Source: Rhizomonospora bruguierae | GTDB lineage: Bacteria > Actinomycetota > Actinomycetes > Mycobacteriales > Micromonosporaceae | Assembly (NCBI RefSeq): GCF_018397995.1 | Contig: NZ_BBQH01000010.1 | Coordinates: forward strand, 41,636-105,635 | Direction of reading: 5' to 3' | Length of the DNA stretch: 64,000 nt | Notes under the pieces: model-generated | Told to the model about the DNA's origin: nothing | Databases searched by the model: none | Seen by the model: only the letters and a program-made list of their open reading frames with translations | Program-made: the position numbers and the translations under genes | Shown here: piece by piece, positions 1 through 10,257 of the stretch | How the letters are laid out: each line of letters begins with the position of its first letter | How positions within the stretch are numbered: position 1 is the first letter of the stretch

Positions 1-336
1 CGGGTACGCCCAGCCCCAGCCCTCGCCGGGCACCATGACCGGCCCGCCCGCCTCGTCCAGGGCGGCGAGTTCGGCCTCCAGGTCGGCGCCCGGCCCGTCG
101 ACCGGGTCCAGGGCTCCGGTGTCGACGGGCGTGCCGGTGGCGGTCCACCAGCCGGTGCCCGAGTAGACGCCGTGCATCCGGCACCGGCCCAGCGTCGGCA
201 CCGCCGACGTGGCCAGGTGCAGGATCCGCTGCTCGTCGCCGCCCTCGGCCATCGCCATGGACAGCGCCAGCAGCGCCTGCATGCTGGTCAACCGGTCGAT
301 CAGGGCCGGCTCCGGCCCGCCGTGAGGATCGCTCAT
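1..336 (-). CDS. GAF-domain protein, partial (C-terminus outside window)
   Basis: Reading leftward from the ATG at 336, an open frame runs off the window edge after 112 codons. The N-terminus (about residues 12-55) has the look of a GAF sensory domain: a helix with LLALSMAMAEG, then RILHLATSAVP and a GRCRMHGVY strand. Actinobacterial proteins starting this way are usually GAF-containing SpoIIE/PP2C phosphatases or ANTAR/LuxR regulators, so a cytoplasmic signalling role is likely. The output domain lies outside the window and cannot be named. It is transcribed divergently from the LuxR gene at 862, with over 500 bp between them. Confidence 0.65.
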   Translation of the reverse strand, partial: MSDPHGGPEPALIDRLTSMQALLALSMAMAEGGDEQRILHLATSAVPTLGRCRMHGVYSGTGWWTATGTPVDTGALDPVDGPGADLEAELAALDEAGGPVMVPGEGWGWAYP

Positions 337-861
337 GCCGGCGCTCCCCCCGGTCGGCCACCCGGAACCCCTGCCCGCCCAGCGCGCGCATACGCTTGGT
401 CAGGATCGGATTGCACAGCACCGTCCATCGCGATCCCCCTGTCACCAGGGCACCACCCGACTGAACGGGGCGGAGCAGCCGGGGGGCCATCGGTGCCTGT
501 CATGCTAAGCCGTGTGCGTGGCGTTACGCACGGTCGCCCGATGGAACTTCCGCGAACTCGCGGGGTCCACGTCCCAATTGATCCGTCTGTTGCCATTGCC
601 ATCCTGCCCCGGTGGGGTGACTCGACGCCCTTCGATCGTCCCCGTAGGACACATGCCGCCCGGAGCGGCGCCGCGTGTCCCCCCGTTGGTCCATATGGGA
701 CGCGTGGATTTGGTCCGGCGAAGTCATGGCGGCACCCCGGGAGGATTCGGCACTCTTGCGCCCGGAGCGGGCCGCGACCGCTCCGGCACCGCGAGGGGTG
801 GGGTGGGGGGACCCCACCGGTGGGAGCGGTGCCAGCCGGGTCCGGGCAGGGGTGACGCGAG
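337..861. other. Divergent intergenic region with two hairpins
   Basis: This 525-bp gap separates two divergent regulatory genes. Open frames exist on both strands but none resembles a protein family or has a convincing ribosome-binding site. Visible structure includes an inverted repeat at 514-519/526-531 (GTGCGT, six-base loop, ACGCAC) and the G-rich hairpin at 797-818 listed separately. The region is long enough to hold both promoters and operators; no -10/-35 pair stands out. Confidence 0.5.
795..818 (+). promoter_or_regulatory. G-rich hairpin / possible G-quadruplex in LuxR leader
   Basis: GGTGGGGT (797-804) and ACCCCACC (811-818) form a perfect 8-bp stem closing a loop of six G residues. 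The left arm and loop together also read GGGG-T-GGGG-T-GGGGGG, which could fold as a G-quadruplex instead. The element lies 44 bp before the start codon at 862 and would sit in the 5' leader if transcription starts upstream. A switching role is inference only. Confidence 0.35.
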
Positions 862-2430
862 ATGGACACGGTCAAACCGGAACAGGTCGTGGAAGCGCTG
901 GTCGCGGGGGGGCGACTGGCGGACGCGGGCCGGGTGGCGGGGGCCGCCGCGGCCGCGGTGGCCGGCGAGCGCCGGCCCGAGGAGGCGGCCAGGCTGCGCA
1001 GCCGCCGCGCCGACATCCTGCTGGCGACCGGCGACGCGGAGGCCGCGATGGCCGAGGCCGACGCGGTGCTCGCCACCGCGGGCCTGCCACCACAGATGTA
1101 CGACGAGGCCACGCTCTCCCACTTGTACACGCTGCTGAGCACCGGCCGGGTGGCGCCGGCGCAGGTCTGGGCGGAAGCGATCCTGGCCGGGCGGCAACGC
1201 GGCGGCGGGGACGGCGCGCTGGCCGGCGCGCTGTGCACGCTGGCCCGGCTGGCCTGGTGCCAGGGGCGGATCGGGGTGGCGGTCGGGCTCGCCCGCGCCG
1301 CCGTGGAACGCGCCGGACGCGCGTGCACGGTCGATCACCACCCGCGGCTGTCGCTGGCCGGGATGCTCATCACGCTCGGCGCGTTCGACGAGGCCGGGGC
1401 GCTGATCGAGCAGGCCGCCGACGGGCTGGCCCGGCCGGGGCAGGCCCTCTGGCGCGGGGCGCCGGAGCTGGGCCGGGCGCGGCTGGCGCTGGCCACCGGC
1501 CGGCTCACCGAGGGGCTGCACCGGGCCGAGGCGGCCGTCGGCTGGGCCGCCCGGCAGGGTAACCGGCTGCTGCTGCCGGTCTCGCTGGCCACCGCGGCCC
1601 TGGCCGCCCTCAAGCGCGGCGAGCCGGCGATGGCCGGCGGCTACGTGCACCGGTACCGGGTCGAGTCCGCCGGCGGACACGACGGGGTGAGCGGCGCGAC
1701 CGGGCTGTGGGCGCGGGCCCGGCTGGCCGAGGTGCGCCGGGGCCCCGCCGCCGCGATGCGGCTGCTGGCCGACCGGTTCGCCTGCCTGGCCGCCCAGCCC
1801 GAACTGCTGATGGCGGAGCCGAGCGCGGCGGCCTGGCTGACCCGGGTGGCCCTGGCCGCCGGCGACCGGGGCCGGGCCGCCGCCGCGGCCGCCGCCGCCC
1901 GGCAACTCGCCGAGGGCAACCCCGACCACACCTGGCCCGCCGCCGCGGCGGCGCACGCCGAGGGGCTGCTCGACCGCGACCCCGGCCGGCTGGCGGAGGC
2001 GGCCGCCCGATACCCGCAGCCGTGGGCGGCCGCCTCCGCGGCCGAGGACGCGGGCGCGCTGCTGGCCGTCCAGGGCGAGGTTCGCCCCGCCCGGGAGGCG
2101 CTGACCCGCGCGCTGTCCGGATATGAGCGGATCGGCGCCGGCCTGGACGCGGTGCGGCTGCGCACCCGCCTGGCGGGCACACCCCCGGAGGGGCCGCGGC
2201 ACCTGCGCCGCCCGGGCACGGCGTCCGGCTGGCTCAGCCTGACGGAGACCGAGCGGCGGGTGGCCGACCTGGTCGCCGAGGGGCTGACCAACGCCCAGGT
2301 GGCCGAGCGTATGTTCCTGTCCCGGCACACCATCGACTTCCACCTACGCAAGATCTTCAACCGGCTGGACATCCGGTCCCGGGTCGAGCTGACCCGGGTG
2401 GCCCTGCGCGCCGCCGAAGTCAGGCGCTGA
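862..2430 (+). CDS. LuxR-family transcriptional regulator, helical-repeat type without ATPase
   Basis: The protein is 522 aa. The C-terminus (about 458-515) is a clear LuxR/FixJ winged helix: LSLTETERRVADLVAEG, then LTNAQVAERMFLSRHTIDFH and RKIFNRLDIRSR. The preceding 440 residues are Ala/Leu/Arg-rich helices resembling the TPR-like arm of LAL/MalT regulators, but no Walker A or B motif is present. It therefore looks like a LAL regulator that has lost or never had its ATPase. The ATG at 862 is chosen because the frame becomes typical coding sequence there and a purine-rich GGGGTGACGCGAG lies just upstream. Its stop overlaps the convergent dsbA-like gene by 11 bp. Target genes are unknown. Confidence 0.85.
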   Translation: MDTVKPEQVVEALVAGGRLADAGRVAGAAAAAVAGERRPEEAARLRSRRADILLATGDAEAAMAEADAVLATAGLPPQMYDEATLSHLYTLLSTGRVAPAQVWAEAILAGRQRGGGDGALAGALCTLARLAWCQGRIGVAVGLARAAVERAGRACTVDHHPRLSLAGMLITLGAFDEAGALIEQAADGLARPGQALWRGAPELGRARLALATGRLTEGLHRAEAAVGWAARQGNRLLLPVSLATAALAALKRGEPAMAGGYVHRYRVESAGGHDGVSGATGLWARARLAEVRRGPAAAMRLLADRFACLAAQPELLMAEPSAAAWLTRVALAAGDRGRAAAAAAAARQLAEGNPDHTWPAAAAAHAEGLLDRDPGRLAEAAARYPQPWAAASAAEDAGALLAVQGEVRPAREALTRALSGYERIGAGLDAVRLRTRLAGTPPEGPRHLRRPGTASGWLSLTETERRVADLVAEGLTNAQVAERMFLSRHTIDFHLRKIFNRLDIRSRVELTRVALRAAEVRR

Positions 2431-2959
2431 CCGGCACCGCGTCCACCGCGGCGAGCAGGTCGGCGAGGTCGTGCGAGCCGTCGTACCGGACGCCGTTGAG
2501 GTACAGGGTCGGCGTGCCGTTGACCCCGCTGCGCACGCCGCTGGCGAAGTCCCGGGAGACCCGCTCCCGGTGCGCGCCCGCGTCGACCGCCCGCTGGACG
2601 GCCTCGGCGTCGGTGCCCAGGTGCGCGCAGAGCCGGGGCACCAGGTCCGGCCCGATCAGCTCCTGGTGGGCGTAGAGCCAGTCGTGCGCCGGCCAGAAGC
2701 GCTCGGCGTCCGCCTCGGCGACCGCCTCGGCCGCCTGGGCCGCGCGCTCGGCGAACGGGTGCAGGTTGGGCAGCGGGAAGTGCCGGTAGGCCAGGCGCAC
2801 CCGGCCCGGCCGCTCGGCCAGCACCCGGCGCAGCAGCGGGTTCGCCGCGGCGCAGTACGGGCACTGGTAGTCGCCGTACTCGACGACCGTGACCGGCGCC
2901 TCCCGCGGGCCCCGGAGGTGGTCCGCCGCGGTGACGGGTTCGGTGAGCCGGGCGGTCAT
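2420..2959 (-). CDS. DsbA-like thioredoxin-fold oxidoreductase (CPYC)
   Basis: This 179-aa protein has an N-terminal thioredoxin strand (VTVVEYGDYQCPYC) with the redox motif Cys33-Pro-Tyr-Cys36. An inserted helical domain follows, then the cis-Pro motif GVNGTPTLYLNG near the C-terminus, which is the DsbA/thioredoxin_4 layout. No signal peptide is visible, so it should act in the cytoplasm, unlike classical DsbA. Its ATG overlaps the stop of the upstream peroxiredoxin gene (ATGA at 2956-2959), so the two are translationally coupled. A role as electron donor or partner of that peroxiredoxin is a reasonable inference. Confidence 0.88.
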   Translation of the reverse strand: MTARLTEPVTAADHLRGPREAPVTVVEYGDYQCPYCAAANPLLRRVLAERPGRVRLAYRHFPLPNLHPFAERAAQAAEAVAEADAERFWPAHDWLYAHQELIGPDLVPRLCAHLGTDAEAVQRAVDAGAHRERVSRDFASGVRSGVNGTPTLYLNGVRYDGSHDLADLLAAVDAVPVSA

Positions 2960-3453
2960 CGGCGCACCACCACCCGCCCGTTCTCCAGCGCGTCCAGCGC
3001 GGCGAGGATGCCGTCCGCGCCCGGGTTGACCCCGCGCGGGGACAGGAACGACCAGGCGATCGTCCCGTCGGAGTCGATGAGGAACAGCGACCGCTCCGCC
3101 ACCCCGTCCACCGGGCTGTAGACCCCGTACTCCCGGGACACCTCGCCCTTCGGCTCGAAGTCGCTGAGCAGCGGGTAGTCGATGTTCCGCTGCTGGGCGA
3201 ACGCCCGGTGCGACCAGATCCCGTCCACCGAGATACCCAGCAGCGCCGCGTCGTACTGCGCGAAGACCGGGCTCACCGCCTGGTACAGGGACATCTGGTC
3301 GCCGCACACCGGGCTCCAGTCCGCCGGGTAGAAGGCCAGCACCACCGGCCGCCCCCGGTAGTCCGCGAGACCGACCCGCTGGTCCGGGAAGGTGGGGAGG
3401 GCGAAGTCGGGGGCCCGCTCGCCGGGCATCGGCATCGCGTTGCCATCGGTCAT
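2956..3453 (-). CDS. 1-Cys peroxiredoxin (AhpC/TSA family)
   Basis: The protein is 165 aa. It begins with the AhpC/TSA signature PGERAPDFALPTF, then RPVVLAFYPADWSPVC with the peroxidatic Cys50. FLIDSDGTIAWSF is the usual later strand. Cys50 is the only cysteine in the protein, so there is no internal resolving residue and it must be of 1-Cys type needing an outside thiol. It would reduce peroxides in the cytoplasm. It is coupled by ATGA overlap to the CPYC protein downstream. The start has no good SD, but a CAGCCT box ends 7 nt before the ATG, so the mRNA may be leaderless. Confidence 0.9.
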   Translation of the reverse strand: MTDGNAMPMPGERAPDFALPTFPDQRVGLADYRGRPVVLAFYPADWSPVCGDQMSLYQAVSPVFAQYDAALLGISVDGIWSHRAFAQQRNIDYPLLSDFEPKGEVSREYGVYSPVDGVAERSLFLIDSDGTIAWSFLSPRGVNPGADGILAALDALENGRVVVRR

Positions 3454-3543
3454 GCGCCCAAGGCTGCGCCGGTACCGGGTGAACGCCGCTCATCCGCGCC
3501 GAATGGTTCGCCCGGGCCCGCCCGGCGCGGCGAAGGGCGGGGC

Positions 3544-3979
3544 TCAGAAGGGCGGTGCCGCCACGACCACCTCGGCGGGGCGCAGTTGGCGGCTCCCGTC
3601 GCCGTAGCCCGGGCGGACCACCGCCAGCACGGTGCCCTGCGGCACGCTCGCGTCCGAGGTGGTGCCGACGGCGTGGTGGCGGTGCGGGTCGAACGGCACC
3701 CGGGTCTCGTCGTCCCGGTGGAAGCCGAGCGACCGCAGGGCCGCCACCGCGCGGTCACGGGCCGCGCTCACGCCGGTGGCCAGGTCGCTGCCGGCCTCGG
3801 TGCCGTGCCCGACGGCGTCCACCGCGCGGTCCAGGTCGTCCAGGACGGGAAGCCAGGCCGCGGCCACCCGGGCGCGCTCGTCGGCGCAGGCGGACACGGC
3901 ACGCAGGTCGGCCCGCTTGCGGGCGTTCTCGGCCTCCGCGATCGCCCGCAGCATCTTGTCCGGCAGGGTGTCGGCGTCC

Positions 3980-3993
<14 letters not shown>
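3544..3993 (-). CDS. grpE: GrpE-like nucleotide exchange factor
   Basis: About 149 aa, short for GrpE. The N-terminal half is a charged helix (AIAEAENARKRADLRAV, then WLPVLDDLDRAVDAV) matching the GrpE dimer stalk and helix bundle. The C-terminal beta domain ends with TVLAVVRPGYGDGSRQLRPA, close to the family signature around V-x-x-GY-x-x-x-x-R-x-LRPA-x-V. It overlaps the end of dnaK, so it is made with that chaperone and should recycle ADP from it. Starts at 3996 (GTG), 3993 (ATG) and 3987 (ATG) are all possible; 3993 is used. No dnaJ follows. Confidence 0.85.
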
Positions 3994-5860
<1,867 letters not shown>

Positions 5861-6144
5861 GGCCGGCTCCCCCTTCCTCGCGGCGCTGCCGGTGGCGCTG
5901 CGTCGCGGCCATCGTGGCGGGGTGCCGGGTGAACGTGGTTCGCCCCGGCGGGGTGAGCCCGGGCGCCGTCCCGGGGCGGCCACGGCGTCCCCGCGTGTGT
6001 CCGCCTGCGGTGCGCTGCCGCAGAATCGGCGCCGCGCCCGGCGGCGCGGTGATAGCTTCGACCGCGCACAGCCCCCTACCGCAGCCCGCGGTCGCCGCGC
6101 CCGGCAGCCGCCGGCGAGGCTCGCTTTACCTGGGGGGTAGGTCC

Positions 6145-8910
6145 ATGCGGCAGGAACCAGCCCGGTCCCACCTGGTCCTCGCGGAGCGCGTCCCGGACGC
6201 CGTTCCGGATCGGCCGGCGGCGCCGACCGCGCCGGTGGCGCCGGTGGCACCGCATCCGCCCGGGCCGCTGCCGCTGCTGACCGCGAAGCTCACGATCCCG
6301 CCGCTGCCGGACGGCACGCTGATCCGCCCGCGCCTGCACGAGCGCCTCGACGCCGGCGCGCGCGGCGCCGTCACGCTGCTCGCCGCCCCGGCCGGCTGGG
6401 GCAAGACCGTCCTGCTGACCGGCTGGGCCGCGGGTCAACCGGCGGGGCCCGACGCCGCCGCCCCCGGCGAGCCGCCCACGCCCCGCGCGGCGTGGCTCTC
6501 GGCGGCGACCGGGGACGACGGGCGCTTCTGGTCCTACCTGCGGGCGGCGCTCGCCGCCACCTCGCCGGTACCCGAGCCCGCGCCGGGTCCGCGCCCCGAC
6601 CCGGTCTTCCTCACCCGGCTGGCCGACGCGCTGTCCCGCCGCGCCGAGCCGGTCGTCCTCGTCATCGACGACTATCACCAGCTACGGGACCCGGGCATCG
6701 CCGCCGGGCTGGACTTCCTGCTGCGCCACTGCGGCGGCGGGCTGCGGCTGGTGCTGGCCAGCCGGGTCGAGCCCCGGCTGCCGCTGCACCGGTGGCGGGT
6801 CAGCGGGCAGCTCGCCGAGCTGGGCCTGGCGGACCTGGCGTTCACGCCCGAGGAGACCGCCGCGCTGGCCCGCCGGCACGGCCTGGCGCTGTCGTCCGCG
6901 CACCTGGACCGGCTGCACGCGCGCACCGAGGGCTGGCCCGCCGGGCTGCGCCTGGCCGCCCTGTCGCTGGGCGCCCAGGCCGAGGCGCCGTCCGGCCCCG
7001 GCCCCTCCGGCGCCGACCAGGGCATCGCCGACTACCTCACCGGCGAGGTGCTGGCCGGATACCCGGAGCACGTGCGCGACGCGCTGCTCAGCACCGCGAT
7101 CCTGGACCGGGTCAGCGGCGACCTGCTGGACGCGCTGACCGGCGGCGTCGGCGGCGAGCGCCTGCTGGCGGACCTGGCCCGGGGCAACGGGTTCGTGATC
7201 CCGGTCGGGGCCGCCTCCGCCGGCCGGCCCGCCAGCTACCGGTACCACCGGATGTTCGCCGACCTGCTCCGCGCCGAACTGCGCCGCCGCTGGCCGGACC
7301 GGGTGGCCGAGCTGCACCGGCGGGCGGCCGGCTGGTTCGCCGCGCACCGGCTGCCCGGCGACGCGCTGCGCCACGCCCTCAGCGGCGGCGACCACGACCT
7401 GGCCACGTCGCTGCTGGTGGCGCACTGGCCGGCGCTGACCAGCTGCGCGCCCGCCGAACCCGGCCCGGAGCCGGCGCCGGCTCCCCCGGTCGACGCGATC
7501 CGCGCCGACCCGGAGTTGGCCCTGGCCTATTCGGTGGACCGGCTGAACCGCCGCGACCCGGCCGCCGCGGACGCCCTGCTGCGCCTCGCCGAGCGCCACC
7601 GGCACCTGCTCGCGCCGCAGCGCCGGGACCGGTACGCGGTGATGGTCGCCGGCCTGCACCTGGCCGTCGCCCGGGCCCGGGGCGACGCGCCGGCCGCCGC
7701 GGCCCGGGCCGGCGAGCTGCTCGGCCGCTCCACCGGGGTGCCGCCGGACACCCGGGCCCGGGCGCTGGCCCTCGCCGCCCTCGGCGCCGACCGGCTGGGC
7801 ACCGGCGATCTGGAGGCGGCCCAGTCCGCGCTGCTCGACGCCCGGCGCACGGCGGAGCGCTCCGGCCCCGGCTGTGTGCGCACCGCCGCCACCGCCCGCC
7901 TGGCCTACCTGCTGGCGGTCCGGGGCGCGCTGACCGCGGCCGAGCGGACCGCGCGGACCGCCCTCGACGCGCCACCCTGCCCCGGCCGGCCCCGCCCGAT
8001 GCACGGCGGGTACGCGTCGGTGGCGCTCGCCCTGGTCGCCCTCTACCGCGACCGGCTCGACGAGGCGGCGGCGCAACTGGTCGCCGCGGCGGACGCCGGG
8101 GCGGCCGGGGAGCCGGGGCTCGCCGCCGCCGTGGGCGTGGTCCGCGCGCTGCTGCACGCCGAGCGCGGCGACCTCACCGCCGCCTACGCCGCCCTGCGCA
8201 CCGCCCGCGAGGCCGGGCCGCCCCCGCCGTACCTGGCGCAGTGGTCCGCCGCGGTCGAGGCGGACCTGCGCACCGCGCGCGGCGACACGGGCACCGTACG
8301 CGCGGCGGTGCCGCCCGGGGCGCCGCTGCCGCAACGGATGGCGGTCGCGCTGGCCCGCTCGTACCTGCGCGACGGCGACCCGCAGGCCGCCACGCGCACG
8401 GTGCCGGCCTGGTCCGAGGAGAACGACCTGCCGCTTCCGGTCCGGATCGACGCGGGCCTGGTCGACGCCCTCGCCGCCCGCGCGGCCGGGGACCGCCGCC
8501 GCGCCGCCCGCGCCCTGGAGCGGATCCTGTCGCTGGCGGAGCCCGAGGGGTACCGTCGGCCGTTCACCCGGCCCGGCACCGGCGTCCGGGAACTGCTGGT
8601 CGATCACCTCGACGCCGGGACGGCGTACTGGCCACTGGTCAGCGACCTCACCGCGGCCGCCCCGCCCCGGTCCGCCACGTCGGAGCCGGGCACCGGCACG
8701 ACCGCCGAGCCGCCGACCGAGCCGCTGACCGAGCGCGAGCTGACGGTACTGCGTTACCTGCAGAGCATCCTATCCAACGTGGAGATCGCGGCGGAGCTGT
8801 GCCTGTCGGTCAACACCGTCAAGACCCACGTGCGCAACATCTACCGGAAGCTCGACGCCACCCGCCGCCGGGACGCGGTGCGCCGCGCCCGCGACCTCAA
8901 GCTCCTCTGA
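6145..8910 (+). CDS. MalT/LAL-type LuxR transcriptional regulator
   Basis: A 921-aa regulator with the MalT plan. It has a short Pro-rich leader, an NTPase with Walker A LAAPAGWGKTVLL (about residues 81-93) and Walker B VVLVIDDYHQLRDP (about 171-184), then EGWPAGLRLAALSL and YHRMFADLLRAELRRR typical of this STAND subgroup. A long helical-repeat arm follows, ending in a LuxR HTH (LTERELTVLRYLQS, VNTVKTHVRNIYRKLDA). The ATG at 6145 has GGGGGGTAGG upstream. Such proteins are usually ATP- and inducer-dependent activators; neither inducer nor targets can be read here. It is divergent from dnaK. Confidence 0.92.
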   Translation: MRQEPARSHLVLAERVPDAVPDRPAAPTAPVAPVAPHPPGPLPLLTAKLTIPPLPDGTLIRPRLHERLDAGARGAVTLLAAPAGWGKTVLLTGWAAGQPAGPDAAAPGEPPTPRAAWLSAATGDDGRFWSYLRAALAATSPVPEPAPGPRPDPVFLTRLADALSRRAEPVVLVIDDYHQLRDPGIAAGLDFLLRHCGGGLRLVLASRVEPRLPLHRWRVSGQLAELGLADLAFTPEETAALARRHGLALSSAHLDRLHARTEGWPAGLRLAALSLGAQAEAPSGPGPSGADQGIADYLTGEVLAGYPEHVRDALLSTAILDRVSGDLLDALTGGVGGERLLADLARGNGFVIPVGAASAGRPASYRYHRMFADLLRAELRRRWPDRVAELHRRAAGWFAAHRLPGDALRHALSGGDHDLATSLLVAHWPALTSCAPAEPGPEPAPAPPVDAIRADPELALAYSVDRLNRRDPAAADALLRLAERHRHLLAPQRRDRYAVMVAGLHLAVARARGDAPAAAARAGELLGRSTGVPPDTRARALALAALGADRLGTGDLEAAQSALLDARRTAERSGPGCVRTAATARLAYLLAVRGALTAAERTARTALDAPPCPGRPRPMHGGYASVALALVALYRDRLDEAAAQLVAAADAGAAGEPGLAAAVGVVRALLHAERGDLTAAYAALRTAREAGPPPPYLAQWSAAVEADLRTARGDTGTVRAAVPPGAPLPQRMAVALARSYLRDGDPQAATRTVPAWSEENDLPLPVRIDAGLVDALAARAAGDRRRAARALERILSLAEPEGYRRPFTRPGTGVRELLVDHLDAGTAYWPLVSDLTAAAPPRSATSEPGTGTTAEPPTEPLTERELTVLRYLQSILSNVEIAAELCLSVNTVKTHVRNIYRKLDATRRRDAVRRARDLKLL

Positions 8911-8914
8911 CCCG

Positions 8915-8947
8915 CACCCCCAACGCCCGGTGGGGGTGGTGGGGGTG
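8915..8947. terminator. Possible bidirectional terminator
   Basis: CACCCCC at 8915-8921 can pair with GGGGGTG at 8932-8938 or with an identical copy at 8941-8947. The element lies between the convergent stops at 8910 and 8959. There is no T-run, as usual in very GC-rich actinobacteria. Confidence 0.4.
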
Positions 8948-8958
8948 TCCGCGGCGGG

Positions 8959-10053
8959 TCAGCGCAGGGTGGCGGACTGGAGGCCGCGCAGGTTGGCCAG
9001 CGGCGCGGAGGTGGTGGCCCAGCGGCGGTAGATGTGCTCGTAGCGCATCGCCATCACGTCCGGGGCGAAGCGGTCGCGGACGTGGGCGACGCACTCGGCC
9101 GGGTCGAGGTCCACGGTGCGGCGCAGGGCGTCGGGTAGCTCGGAGGTGTCGTCGCAGACGAAGCCCGTGCGGCCGTGGGCGACCACCTCGGGGGCGGAGC
9201 CGCGGTTCAGCGTGACCACGGGCGTGCCGGAGGCCATGGCCTCGACCAGGACCATGCCGAACGGCTCCTCCCAGCGCAGCGGCAGCAGCAGGCAGCGGGC
9301 CTGCATCATCAGTTCCCGGATCCGCTGGCGGCCGCCGTTGATGACCAGTTCCACGTCGGGGCCGAGCTTGGGCTGGATGACCTCGTCGAGGTAGCGCCGC
9401 TCGACCTCCTCGTTGCACTTGCCGGCCAGCACCAGCGGCAGGCCGGCCGCCCGGCACGCGTCGATGGCCAGTTCCGGGCCCTTGTCGCCGATGAAGCGGG
9501 CGAGCCAGAGGACCGGGCCGCGCCCGGGCTCGGACTTGGGCGGCTCGGGGTCGCTGAAGCCGTTGTGGACGGTGCCGACCCAGGGCAGCGCCGAGTTGAG
9601 GTTGCGCTGGGCGTGCGAGATCGACACCAGCCCGATCTCCCGGTCGATGCAGCTGAGGAAGTCGCCGAGTTCCCCGATCGGGTTACCGTGCACGGTGGCG
9701 ACGGTGGGGATGCCACGCCGGATGGCGGACAGCAGGCCGACGTTGGTGTGGTCGTGCACGATGTCGAACTCGGTCTCGTCCAGCATCCGGTCGGCGCGGG
9801 CGACGTGGGCGAGTTCGGGCAGGGTCTGGCCGACCCGGTCGCTCATCGTCTTGTTGGCCGTGCGGGCGTAGGTGGCCGGCGTGTGGGTGCCGGTGCCGGC
9901 GCCGAACAGCGTGACGCGGTGGCCGCGCGCGACCAGGGAGTCGACCAGCAGCGAGCAGACCTGTTCGATGCCGCCGTACCCGCTGGGCGGCAGGTCGAAC
10001 CAGGGTGGAGCCAGCATGGCGATGCGCAGGGACCCGGTCAACGGCTGGTTCAC
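8959..10053 (-). CDS. Family 4 glycosyltransferase
   Basis: A 364-aa GT-B enzyme. The N-terminal domain begins LRIAMLAPPWFDLPPSGYGG, the acceptor-domain pattern of GT4 enzymes with the glycine loop. FDIVHDHTNVGLLSAI and TVATVHGNP follow. The C-terminal domain contains VLWLARFIGDKGPELAI and the catalytic EEPFGMVLVEAMASGTPVV (EX7E). It transfers a nucleotide-activated sugar to an unidentified acceptor and should be cytoplasmic or membrane-peripheral. The GTG at 10053 has AGGGGG upstream and is preferred to the longer in-frame extension. No other glycan genes adjoin it, so its product cannot be inferred. Confidence 0.9.
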   Translation of the reverse strand: MNQPLTGSLRIAMLAPPWFDLPPSGYGGIEQVCSLLVDSLVARGHRVTLFGAGTGTHTPATYARTANKTMSDRVGQTLPELAHVARADRMLDETEFDIVHDHTNVGLLSAIRRGIPTVATVHGNPIGELGDFLSCIDREIGLVSISHAQRNLNSALPWVGTVHNGFSDPEPPKSEPGRGPVLWLARFIGDKGPELAIDACRAAGLPLVLAGKCNEEVERRYLDEVIQPKLGPDVELVINGGRQRIRELMMQARCLLLPLRWEEPFGMVLVEAMASGTPVVTLNRGSAPEVVAHGRTGFVCDDTSELPDALRRTVDLDPAECVAHVRDRFAPDVMAMRYEHIYRRWATTSAPLANLRGLQSATLR

Positions 10054-10181
10054 GCGTACACCCCCTGTACGAAGTGCGCTAGGTGCGCCGCACGAGAATG
10101 CGGCATTTACCCTGATTGCCAGGCTAGCCCGGGATACCCGCCACCCCAACCGGGGTGATCTTCGACCTCACCCACGCCCGC

Positions 10182-10212
10182 TTGACCTGGAGTGCACTCC
10201 AGTTCCTACCGT
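10182..10212 (+). promoter_or_regulatory. MerR-type promoter with perfect operator palindrome
   Basis: A TTGACC -35 box (10182-10187) and a TACCGT -10 box (10207-10212) are separated by 19 bp. The spacer is filled by the perfect 16-bp palindrome CTGGAGTGCACTCCAG (10187-10202). An over-long 19-bp spacer carrying a dyad is the hallmark of promoters twisted open by MerR-family activators such as MerR, ZntR, CueR and SoxR. It lies about 45 bp before the aldo/keto reductase start. No merR-like gene is in the window, so the regulator acts in trans. Confidence 0.82.
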
Positions 10213-10257
10213 CGTACCCGTTCGGCAACACGGATACGACGAGGGAGTCACGGGGTT

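Noticed and set aside
512..1138. Open frames in the leader of the LuxR gene
   Set aside because: Trp/Arg/Gly-rich, no recognisable motif, no ribosome-binding site, and they run into the real LuxR frame.
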